35,720 nucleotides of DNA, from the NCBI GenBank assembly GCA_021151525.1, contig JAGKXD010000038.1, positions 1-35,720 on the forward strand, read 5' to 3'. Shown piece after piece: positions 8,094-15,624 of this stretch (positions within the stretch are counted from its first letter, which is position 1; each line of letters opens with the position of its first letter). The notes beneath the pieces were generated by a model. It saw only the letters and a program-made list of their open reading frames with translations, did no database searches and was not told the origin of the DNA. A program made the position numbers and the translations under genes. This DNA comes from Cellvibrionaceae bacterium (GTDB lineage: Bacteria > Pseudomonadota > Gammaproteobacteria > Pseudomonadales > Cellvibrionaceae).

Positions 8094-10538
8094 ATGTTAA
8101 ACCGTCAAGATTTTAAAACCGCTTTCAATTCGCTGCTAAAAGCAAAAGCCTATGTAATTACGATTGTGCTCACCTTGGGTATTACGCTGGGTGCATTGGT
8201 GGCTATGTTTAATTTGAATTATCAATTGCTAGCCAAGCCTTTGCCTTATCCAGATCAAGATCGGCTCTATATAGCTAAGCCAAGTATTTACCGTAAAGGG
8301 CAGTTGGAGTTTTCTGGGTCAATACCTCAGCCTGCTTTAGTTGAGGCTTATAAGGCTAAAGACGATGTGGTTGAACAAAAGGCTTTGATAAAAGTAGATC
8401 AGGATATTATTCGTAGCTTGCCAGATGTGCCGCAAATCAATATTAGTTTTGTTACTCCAGAATATTTATCTTTATTACAAGTTCCTATGGTATTAGGGCG
8501 TAGCTTTAATGCAGATGAAGGGTTATATAAAAACGTACCTGTGGCCGTGCTAAGTTTTTCTACTTGGAGTGAAATATTTAGGCATGATCCAGATATCTTA
8601 ACCAAGACCTTACAGGTAGGTGAGGTTACTTATAAAATTATTGGTGTCACATCAGAGAAGTTTGTGGAACCACAATTTAATGGTGTAGGTAATGTTAGTG
8701 CGCTTTGGTTACCTTGGGATTACGGTTCCGTTGGTCAGGAATCACGCGAGGCTTGGGGGAGCTTTAGAAGCGGGCAGCACATTGTTGGAAAATTAAAAAA
8801 AGATGAGCATCCTCTTGTTGTGGAGCAAGCTCTGACAAAATCACTCAACGAGAAATTGTTGGCAGAGTTACCCGCAGATGCATTTACGAATGGTATAAGC
8901 CTAAAATTTAGCTTAGAAAATTATCGAGATGCGATCTTGGGTGATTCTCGGCAGCGAGTACTCCTGCTGTTTGCTTGTGCATTGGTATTGCTTCTCATTG
9001 CTGTGGTTAATATTGCTAACCTAATGCTGGCTCGAGTGAGTAATCAACAAAAGAATATGGCGATTCGTGCTGCTATTGGTGCTCATAAATCGCATTTGTT
9101 TAATGGTTTATTGGCAGAAATATTGTTGTTAATTGTTGGAGCACTTGGGCTGGCCTTTTTTGTATCTCTGGCCGGTATTGAGGCATTAAAGTTTTTTGCG
9201 AAAGCTGAATTGCCGCGTGTGGCAGAGTTACATCTCAATTGGCAAAGCCTAGTGTTTGTGCTTGCTAGTGGACTGTTGCTTGCACTGAGTTTTGCTTTTG
9301 CCGTAAGTCGTCAAGTTAATTACTGCGCATTGAATAAGCTCTTACAGTCAAGTGGCAAGGGCGCTGGCGTACAAATATCAGCTAGGGTGCGGGCTATGCT
9401 GGTGTTTAGCCAGGTTACCTTTACTGCTATTTTATTGGTGGCAAGCATACAAATTCTAGTGCAGTCGCTGAAGCATATGAACCAACCGCTTGGTTTTTCT
9501 GAGGCGAATATTTATCGCGTTTCACTGAATATAAGCTCTCAAGCCCAACTTCCTATTAGTCAGCAACAAAAAAATAATTTACTGGCAATTCGGCAGGAGC
9601 TTCTTGCATATCCAAAAATTGCTAGCATCAGTTTAGCCAGCGATATGCCATTGGATGCTAATAAACTTTGGGATTATTTATCGCTCACGCCAGATTATCA
9701 AAATAGAAAGCAGACTCTATCCACATTCGTCGATCAAGATTATCTAAGTTTACTTGGGTTTGAATTGATTGCGGGGCGTAACTTTACTCGAGAGGAATTT
9801 AATCAAGGTGTACAAGCAATTATTATTAATGAAACCCTTGCACGTAAATTACAATCTGACGGAAAGGTTTTAAATAAACGGTTTTATTGGCAGAACTCGG
9901 GCAATGGTAAAGGGCAAGAGGTTATTGGCATAGTGCGTGACTTAACTTTGCCGAGAGAGCAAGAGCTCGCGCGTATGTTCTTGCCCTATATTGCCTCTTA
10001 CAATGACACAGAATTGCTATTGAAATTAAAGCCACAGCAAACTATTTCCAAGCAAGAGCTCAATGAAATAATGGCGAGAGTGGATAGCCATTACAAAGTG
10101 GCGGAAATGCTTAGTCTCGCGGGTGCTCACCGTATTTGGATTGCGCAAGATATTGTGTCTGCAAGTTTAACGGCTGCTTTAACATTAATTGCGTTGAGTC
10201 TCGCTGCAATAGGTATTTATGGCGTGTTGAGTTATAGCGTACAGCTACGCAGATCTGAGTTAGGCATTCGCATGGCTATTGGCGCTCGACCGCAAACCAT
10301 TGCCGTACAAATTTTTAAAGATAATTTAACGCCCGTTCTTGTAGGGCTCTTGTTTGCTGCAGTGTGCTTGCTTGCTATATGGATGTGGATACAAAAAACC
10401 AACTACAGTTTGCAGACCAATAGTTTCGGATGGTTATTGCCTCCTGCATTAATGTTATTGCTAACAGCGGTAACTTCCTTGTTATCCGTAAGGAAAATTA
10501 TTGGCAAGCCTGCGAGTGATGTTTTGCGTGGGGATTAA
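8094..10538 (+). CDS. Double-FtsX (ADOP/MacB-like) permease 4 of 4
   Basis: An 814-residue last member of the tandem array. A GTG at 8085 is in frame, but the ATG at 8094 fits the paralogues (MLNRQDFKTAFNSLLKAK) and keeps the one-base spacing after the previous TGA. The architecture is the same two MacB-core plus FtsX modules. The closing segment differs slightly from the other copies (RRSELGIRMAIGARP, SVRKIIGKPASDVLRGD). The operon ends here, followed 14 bases later by a GC-rich terminator hairpin. It is closest to copy 3 in the periplasmic domains. Substrate unknown. Confidence 0.88.
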   Translation: MLNRQDFKTAFNSLLKAKAYVITIVLTLGITLGALVAMFNLNYQLLAKPLPYPDQDRLYIAKPSIYRKGQLEFSGSIPQPALVEAYKAKDDVVEQKALIKVDQDIIRSLPDVPQINISFVTPEYLSLLQVPMVLGRSFNADEGLYKNVPVAVLSFSTWSEIFRHDPDILTKTLQVGEVTYKIIGVTSEKFVEPQFNGVGNVSALWLPWDYGSVGQESREAWGSFRSGQHIVGKLKKDEHPLVVEQALTKSLNEKLLAELPADAFTNGISLKFSLENYRDAILGDSRQRVLLLFACALVLLLIAVVNIANLMLARVSNQQKNMAIRAAIGAHKSHLFNGLLAEILLLIVGALGLAFFVSLAGIEALKFFAKAELPRVAELHLNWQSLVFVLASGLLLALSFAFAVSRQVNYCALNKLLQSSGKGAGVQISARVRAMLVFSQVTFTAILLVASIQILVQSLKHMNQPLGFSEANIYRVSLNISSQAQLPISQQQKNNLLAIRQELLAYPKIASISLASDMPLDANKLWDYLSLTPDYQNRKQTLSTFVDQDYLSLLGFELIAGRNFTREEFNQGVQAIIINETLARKLQSDGKVLNKRFYWQNSGNGKGQEVIGIVRDLTLPREQELARMFLPYIASYNDTELLLKLKPQQTISKQELNEIMARVDSHYKVAEMLSLAGAHRIWIAQDIVSASLTAALTLIALSLAAIGIYGVLSYSVQLRRSELGIRMAIGARPQTIAVQIFKDNLTPVLVGLLFAAVCLLAIWMWIQKTNYSLQTNSFGWLLPPALMLLLTAVTSLLSVRKIIGKPASDVLRGD

Positions 10539-10552
10539 TGTACTTGTTATTC

Positions 10553-10605
10553 AATCCCCAGCCTCTTGAAAAAGGGGCTGGGGATTTAAGATTTAGTTTA
10601 TTTTT
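10553..10605. terminator. Terminator between permease array and convergent xylanase
   Basis: AATCCCCAGCCTCTT (10553-10567) pairs with AAGGGGCTGGGGATT (10572-10586), with a single G-U pair, closing a GAAA tetraloop. On the plus strand a T-rich tail follows, with a run at 10599-10605. It sits between convergent genes, so it may act in both directions, although the minus-strand side lacks a clear U tract. Confidence 0.85.
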
Positions 10606-11734
10606 TCAAATCCAAAACGCGGAAATAAGCGGGTTTGGGCTCAAGATTGCGGTCAAATAATAGCGGGTAGTTAGTGCGACCTTTAATAGGGAAATCATTG
10701 AGCCAAGTTTCGTTGTCGGCGCTGCCCCAGAAAGTGACCCGCTCAATTTTATCGCGATGTTTTAAATAGATTTTAAAAATATCTTCATAACGTTTCGCAA
10801 GTTTTTCTTCGATATCTTTTGGCAAGCCTTTGATGTAAGGATCTCGTTCTGGTTTGTAATCAAAGCGCGTTGAGACTTCTGCTGTTGGCAAATTCCATAC
10901 AGATGGCAGTACATCAATATCCAATTCGGTAATGTGTGCACGAACGCCAGCCTCAGCTAGCGCGATTAAGGTTTTTTCAATTTCATCGACACCGGGGCCA
11001 TCAATGCTTAAATGTTCCTGCATGCCTACGCCGTGAATGGGCACACCTTGTTTCTTGAAGTTTTTAATCATGCCGACAATAAAGTTGCGTTTGATGGGGG
11101 ATTCGCTGTTGTAATCGTTGTAAATTAAATGGGCTTTGGGATCTACCTCGTGCGCCATGTTGAACGCTTTGGCAATAAAGTCTTCTCCCATAATGTTGTG
11201 CCATGGGCTTTTGCGCCATGAGCCGTCATCGTCTACTGCTTCGTTCACTACGTCCCATGCTTGAATTCTGCCTTTGTAGCGGCCTGCTAAAGTTGTTATG
11301 TGGTCTTGCATTTTTGCGGTAAGCGCTTCTTTACTAATAGTGCCGCCAGATTCATTTTTAAAAACTTCTTCAGGCACCTGGCTGTGCCACACCAGATTGT
11401 GACCAACAATATACATTTTGTGTTGCTCGCCAAACTCAACGAATTTATCGGCAGCGGTCCAGTTCCAGTCTTTATCATGAGCTCGCAGTGGTTCCCACTT
11501 CATGCAGTTTTCTGGCGTGATTGCGTTAAACTCTCGTGCAATTAATGCCTGCATGCGGGTGTCATTTTTCATAAGTGTTGAGGTGCTGATTGCAGTGCCA
11601 ATGCGGAAATCATTTTTAAACGCCTCTTTAATACCTGTGCGCTCCGTTGCCTTGGCCATTGCATTGCTTTTAATGCTTAGAAGTGCGCCTGCAAGAGCGG
11701 TATTGCGTAGAAACAATCGACGTGAAATAGACAT
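10598..11734 (-). CDS. GH10 endo-beta-1,4-xylanase, Tat-type signal
   Basis: A 378-residue single-domain glycoside hydrolase family 10 enzyme that cleaves beta-1,4-xylan or xylo-oligosaccharides. The acid/base is E165 in WDVVNEAVDD and the nucleophile is E270 in HITELDIDV. Other GH10 marks are ITPENCMKWEPL (72-83), GHNLVWHSQVPE (111-122) and FWGSADNETW (335-344). The N-terminus SISRRLFLRN followed by a hydrophobic stretch looks like a twin-arginine export signal. There is no carbohydrate-binding module or linker, so it may act in the periplasm or on the cell surface on soluble oligomers, unlike multidomain secreted xylanases; that is inference. GAGG precedes the ATG. A LacI-type palindrome lies about 200 bases upstream. 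Confidence 0.95.
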   Translation of the reverse strand: MSISRRLFLRNTALAGALLSIKSNAMAKATERTGIKEAFKNDFRIGTAISTSTLMKNDTRMQALIAREFNAITPENCMKWEPLRAHDKDWNWTAADKFVEFGEQHKMYIVGHNLVWHSQVPEEVFKNESGGTISKEALTAKMQDHITTLAGRYKGRIQAWDVVNEAVDDDGSWRKSPWHNIMGEDFIAKAFNMAHEVDPKAHLIYNDYNSESPIKRNFIVGMIKNFKKQGVPIHGVGMQEHLSIDGPGVDEIEKTLIALAEAGVRAHITELDIDVLPSVWNLPTAEVSTRFDYKPERDPYIKGLPKDIEEKLAKRYEDIFKIYLKHRDKIERVTFWGSADNETWLNDFPIKGRTNYPLLFDRNLEPKPAYFRVLDLKK

Positions 11735-12030
11735 GCTAACCTCGCTTATAGTTGTAAATTTTTAAGCCTAGCAACTCATTAAAGCTAGTCAATTAAACAG
11801 ACAGTATTTTACAAAACCTGATTTTTAATAATTGAGCAGTGAGTTCATATGAGTAGGAATAACACACCGTCACGGTAATTAAGGCGATTCATATCTGGTG
11901 CGGTTAGCTTTCTGGATGAAACGGCCAACATCTGGTATCGTTAACATCTGATGTTTGGATGCATCGATAATGGTCAGTGGCTGGCTTTCTAAAGGTATGG
12001 ATCTGTTTCTAATAATAATGCACATCATAT
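11735..12030. other. Divergent intergenic region, xylanase / heme protein
   Basis: A 296-base AT-rich region between divergent genes, with no convincing gene. It must hold the promoters of both. The one distinct signal is the LacI-type palindrome at 11933-11946, with a weaker related 14-mer at 11896-11909. Confidence 0.7.
11933..11946. promoter_or_regulatory. Candidate LacI-family operator (xyl-box-like)
   Basis: TGGTATCGTTAACA has a central CG and imperfect dyad symmetry, as in LacI/GalR-family operators. From memory it differs at two of 14 positions from the Xanthomonas XylR xyl-box TGGTAGCGCTAACA. It lies between a GH10 xylanase (start 11734, minus) and a secreted heme protein (start 12031, plus), about 85 bases upstream of the latter. 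A second related but weaker 14-mer, TGGTGCGGTTAGCT, is at 11896-11909. Regulation of either gene is inference. Confidence 0.5.
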
Positions 12031-13461
12031 ATGAAATCCTTTTTTCCTCGTTTGCAAAAGTTTTCCTTGCTTAGCTGCGTGTACTTATCAATAGCTTCAA
12101 TGAGCGCCAGCGCTACTGAAAATCATAAGCTTGAACAAATAAATACGAAGCTTAGTCACAGTGGTGGCGTTGCTACGAAATTGGGTGTTTGCCCAAGCTC
12201 GGCAATGGATACCATAGTGCCGATTGATTCTGTTCGCTCTGTAAATAGAGCTGACCAACCGCTGATGACGGTTGAGGGTGTGAATACATTTATTCAACAA
12301 CACAACATCACCAGTATTGATCAATTGCTGGCGCATTTTCCTGATCATTACCGTAATAATTTTTCGCTTGTTGAAAAAACACGTGCGACTGGGCAATCGA
12401 ATTTGGCTTTTCCGCGTATTGTCTTATTTGGTTCAGACGGACATTTTTTATTGAATGTTGGCAGTAAGGCAGATGATCCCAAATACAATTTACTCGATGT
12501 GGCTGAAATGCATGAAGATACGGGTAAGTGGGAGTTTTCAGTGTTTGATTTTAGCGGTGAGCAGCCAAGGTTAATTCGTCATGATCCTACCTGTAACGAG
12601 TGCCACGGCAATAGAAACTCAAGACCGGTTTGGGGAACTGTATTGGAATGGAATGGCGTCTTTGGCGATAACATTGCGCCGGGCCCTCAAGGTGAAGCTT
12701 TGGATAGTCGTCATATGGAGCGCATGAATGAAATTATTGCGGGGAAGGGGAATTCGCCGCGCTTTGATTTTTTGGTATGGAGTGATGAGCCTTTGCATCG
12801 TGGTGGCAAACGAAAAATTGCAAACCATGCTTTCGGTGCAGAATTATTACTATCGAATATTGCTATGGGCAGCGCAACGGCGCGCGCTAGCTATGTGCGT
12901 TTAACGCAAATTAAACCTGAAAAATATAAATCCTTAAGAGAAGAGCTGTTGCTCGCTTATTATCTTAAAAAAGGCAATGCATTTTTGGATGCAAAACAAA
13001 CCTCCGCGTTTCAAAAAATTAATAAGAAGCTGGCTATTGAGAATAGTGATCTGGATTCGTTGTTAAATGCACTGGGGTTGGATACCCAAGAAGGCTTTTC
13101 ACTTGCAACTTTATTCAGTAAAGAAACACCCAATACAAATTGGAGCATGGGTAAGGGCGATTTGTACGATATGCTTATGTTGCAAATTTTGGATAACTTG
13201 CGCAAAGATAATAAAGCCATCGCTAAAATGCTTAACGACAGGAAAGTGTCAGAGGGCGTGTTGGATTGCCCTAATACGACATCTAACATAGCCGATGTCA
13301 TCGACATCAAAATGTTGCATTTATTTTATTTGCAGGGGGCTGCAAGATACGAAGTGAATAAGAAGTTTTATTTGTTGGATGGGGAAGATATTTATGATCG
13401 CGTATTTATCCCTATCTCAAGCCAGCTTATTCCTTACCTGAAGAGCCATGTGTCAATGTAA
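12031..13461 (+). CDS. Secreted protein with a single c-type heme motif
   Basis: A 476-residue protein of a family I do not recognise. The N-terminus (basic start, hydrophobic core, then SMSASATE near 23-30) looks like a Sec signal peptide, so it is probably periplasmic. One CxxCH motif, CNECH, lies at 188-192 and is followed by GNRNSRPVWG; it would attach one c-type heme covalently. The heme-containing part is preceded by about 160 residues of mixed alpha/beta-looking sequence and followed by a helical region (LREELLLAYYLKKGN and onward). A distal methionine or histidine ligand cannot be assigned. There is no clear SD upstream of the ATG. It is divergent from the xylanase and could be an electron-transfer or redox-sensing protein, but that is a guess. 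Confidence 0.75.
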   Translation: MKSFFPRLQKFSLLSCVYLSIASMSASATENHKLEQINTKLSHSGGVATKLGVCPSSAMDTIVPIDSVRSVNRADQPLMTVEGVNTFIQQHNITSIDQLLAHFPDHYRNNFSLVEKTRATGQSNLAFPRIVLFGSDGHFLLNVGSKADDPKYNLLDVAEMHEDTGKWEFSVFDFSGEQPRLIRHDPTCNECHGNRNSRPVWGTVLEWNGVFGDNIAPGPQGEALDSRHMERMNEIIAGKGNSPRFDFLVWSDEPLHRGGKRKIANHAFGAELLLSNIAMGSATARASYVRLTQIKPEKYKSLREELLLAYYLKKGNAFLDAKQTSAFQKINKKLAIENSDLDSLLNALGLDTQEGFSLATLFSKETPNTNWSMGKGDLYDMLMLQILDNLRKDNKAIAKMLNDRKVSEGVLDCPNTTSNIADVIDIKMLHLFYLQGAARYEVNKKFYLLDGEDIYDRVFIPISSQLIPYLKSHVSM

Positions 13462-13464
13462 ACA

Positions 13465-14052
13465 TCAGTTATAGGCTTTATTAGTAACTGCAGCCATGCT
13501 TTGTTCAAGGGTTGGGTTGCTGGTTGTTTGTAATAATCTGTAGCTGTTGTCGCCTGCGTTGTGTGCGCACACATAGGAAAATACATTGGTATCTTTTTCT
13601 GTTTTAATCACCAGGTTCAGTTTGCTATTAAGTTCTACGTAGTAGCCTCCCATAGCGCATCCACTAACGCCATTATTTAATTGCTCCTCGGTGGGGTAAT
13701 AAATTTGTGCATCTGAAATAATAATTTCTTGTGAATTAAATCCGCTAGTGGATATATCCACAGAATTGTTGCCGTATTCATCGTGGTGAATGTTGTTGTT
13801 TTTTAAATTAAAAAGCGCGAGCTTGTCTTCTGTTACATCTTTGGGGGTTGCTGGTCGTTCGCTAATAGATGCGTTGTTTTTCTTGTTATCTGATTGGGGA
13901 TTGGTAAGTGGTAGAACAGAGGTAATGTTTTTTTGATGTGTACTAATAACGACAGTTTGATTATCTACAACTGTATTTTTTTGAGTGAAGTAAACGAAAT
14001 AACTAATGCCTAATAAACCAGTCGCTAATGTCAGTATGCGATAAGTTTTCAT
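13465..14052 (-). CDS. Hypothetical membrane-anchored or secreted protein
   Basis: A 195-residue protein starting at MKTYRILTL; the 24 codons upstream (from 14124) look like leader noise. Residues about 5-22 are hydrophobic (LTLATGLLGISYFVYF) and end in a polar stretch, giving either an N-terminal anchor or a signal peptide. The middle is low-complexity and Asn/Lys-rich. The C-terminal about 80 residues hold two cysteines (GCAMGG and YVCAHN) that could form a disulphide in the periplasm. It ends three bases from the convergent heme-protein gene and lies downstream of the cysteine-module protein on the same strand, beyond a terminator-like hairpin. No family recognised. Confidence 0.6.
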   Translation of the reverse strand: MKTYRILTLATGLLGISYFVYFTQKNTVVDNQTVVISTHQKNITSVLPLTNPQSDNKKNNASISERPATPKDVTEDKLALFNLKNNNIHHDEYGNNSVDISTSGFNSQEIIISDAQIYYPTEEQLNNGVSGCAMGGYYVELNSKLNLVIKTEKDTNVFSYVCAHNAGDNSYRLLQTTSNPTLEQSMAAVTNKAYN

Positions 14053-14110
14053 GTGTGCGCCTAGCGTGCCTTTACAGAATATTATTTTTATAAATGTTAG
14101 TCTTAAAATA

Positions 14111-14140
14111 AAAAGAGAAGGCAATATTGCCCTCTCTTTT
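14111..14140 (-). terminator. Terminator after the cysteine-module protein gene
   Basis: AAAAGAGAAGGCAAT (14111-14125) is the reverse complement, bar one A-C mismatch, of ATTGCCCTCTCTTTT (14126-14140). Read on the minus strand it gives a stem ending in a U-rich tail, just past the stop of the gene at 14151. It may also block plus-strand readthrough. Confidence 0.75.
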
Positions 14141-14150
14141 TTTCTAGCGA

Positions 14151-15188
14151 TTAATTACAGCCGCCAGAGGTTGCTTGTGCTTTATCAACAAAGCAGCGTT
14201 GGCAGCTTGTTGAAAAGTACGGGTAGTTAGCAGGGCAAGAGTTTGGTGTACTGCTTGCCGCTTTCGACGAGCTTGTTGCTGCTTTGGAAGAAGAGCTAGC
14301 TGGTTTAGAACTCGCACTGCTGCTACTTACACCACTACAACCGCCGCGATATTCACAACCTTGCGCATGCACGCCTGGCTGCCAACTGCGAGTAAATTTC
14401 AGCATGTTGGCTTTTACCACTGGGTCCAAATCGCCGCCGTATTTATCAATTGCGCCGTCTCCCATGTACAAACCGATGTAAGACATGATGTCATCGGTTG
14501 AAAGGCCGCAACCAAAACCAGTGCCGAGCAATTGGCGTGGGTCTGCACCTTTCGCAGCAGTAGCTTCATTGCGATCAATCCATGCATCACCATTGGTGTT
14601 TAATTGGTTGGTTACCAAAGTACCTTTTTCTTGACCGAGCAGGGCAACGAAATAGGTTTTTGCATCTGCATAAGAAATTCTTGGATTGGTAGACGGTGGC
14701 GTACCTTGATAGCCCATTTGCGCTTTAAATTGATCATCAATTTTAATGTGCAAATTGTATTCAATATCTAGGATGGCTTCTTTCGCATTGGCTGGGTCGC
14801 TACAGACGTTGCCGTTACTTACCAAGGTGCCGTTTTTATTCAAGCATGCGGTGCCGTTGCCAACGTAAGTTACGCAAACGGTATCGCACCAGCTTTGCGT
14901 GAACTCCGTGCGGCGACCAGAAATCACGTGTGACGGATTGGTCGCGCTGGCGCAGGTTTGCGCGCTTGATGCAGCACTTGATGTCGCCGTGCTAGTGGCT
15001 GTACTCGTTGTACTGCCGCCAGTTTTGCATCCACCTGCCGCAGCTTGGGTGGCGTCTGTATAGCACGCGCCTCCGCATGTGTAGGGGTGTGAAGCAGGGC
15101 AACTTTGGGCGTGCGCAAGATTGCTAAAAGCAATCAATGCACCGACCCCCAGTATCCCTTTAAGGAGATTGCTGTTTAATAATTTCAT
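14151..15188 (-). CDS. Secreted protein, duplicated Cys modules and EF-hand-like loop
   Basis: A 345-residue exported protein, signal peptide MKLLNSNLLKG... cleaved near AHA-Q (27-28). Two short cysteine modules frame it: SCPASHPYTCGGACYTDA starting at 29 and SCPANYPYFSTSCQRCF starting at 317, both ending in GGC. Ser/Thr/Ala-rich linkers (about 58-76 and 286-315) join them to a core of about 200 residues. Such linkers are typical of Cellvibrio-type extracellular plant-cell-wall proteins. Within the core, NTNGDAWIDRNE (197-208) fits an EF-hand loop with ligands at positions 1, 3, 5, 9 and 12, suggesting calcium binding. AAAGGT precedes the ATG. No catalytic family recognised; a surface-binding role for the modules is inference. 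Confidence 0.75.
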   Translation of the reverse strand: MKLLNSNLLKGILGVGALIAFSNLAHAQSCPASHPYTCGGACYTDATQAAAGGCKTGGSTTSTATSTATSSAASSAQTCASATNPSHVISGRRTEFTQSWCDTVCVTYVGNGTACLNKNGTLVSNGNVCSDPANAKEAILDIEYNLHIKIDDQFKAQMGYQGTPPSTNPRISYADAKTYFVALLGQEKGTLVTNQLNTNGDAWIDRNEATAAKGADPRQLLGTGFGCGLSTDDIMSYIGLYMGDGAIDKYGGDLDPVVKANMLKFTRSWQPGVHAQGCEYRGGCSGVSSSSASSKPASSSSKAATSSSKAASSTPNSCPANYPYFSTSCQRCFVDKAQATSGGCN

Positions 15189-15624
15189 TTTTTACCTTTA
15201 TTGTTGAGAACAGAAAAAGAATTGTGAAATTTTTTGTTGCTTGATTCTTTCTTGCTCGTGTTTAGCCCAAGGTGGAGATAAAGATCTCGCGTCCTCAACA
15301 TACGTTTTCAGGCGTTATCCTCAAGTTCGTAGTTGTCCAATACGTAAACTCAAACTCCTAACTTCTGTTAGAACTAAAGTGGGTGAGTAAATAATTCACA
15401 GGCTGCGGTTGATGTGAGTAATTTGTGAAACATCTACTCAAATGCGGGTGGAGGAAAAAGCCGCCACTTAAATTAGGAATCAGGTGCGGCACTTCCTCTA
15501 TAAAGAGGTTTATAAAATCTGTAATCTCTGGAATAAATACAATTAAAACTGGACTGCTAAATTGCTTTCTCAATTCTTGGCTATACTCTTTCGGTGAGAC
15601 TTTCCACCATTCAGGAAAATGACT
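15189..15624. other. Divergent intergenic region, Cys-module protein / lipase
   Basis: About 430 bases without a supportable gene. Short inverted repeats occur (CTAAC/GTTAG at 15358-15371 and CCTCT-ataa-AGAGG near 15495), but none forms a convincing terminator or riboswitch. A TATACT hexamer near 15583 could be a -10 element for the lipase gene, without a good -35. A 65-codon GTG reading frame (15425-15622) ends over the lipase start but has no SD or recognisable sequence and is not called. Confidence 0.6.

Noticed and set aside
15425..15622. A 65-codon GTG frame ending over the lipase start (stop overlapping the ATG at 15619).
   Set aside because: No SD, no recognisable sequence, an overlapping frame on the other strand of equal length, and the lipase start fits better at 15625.
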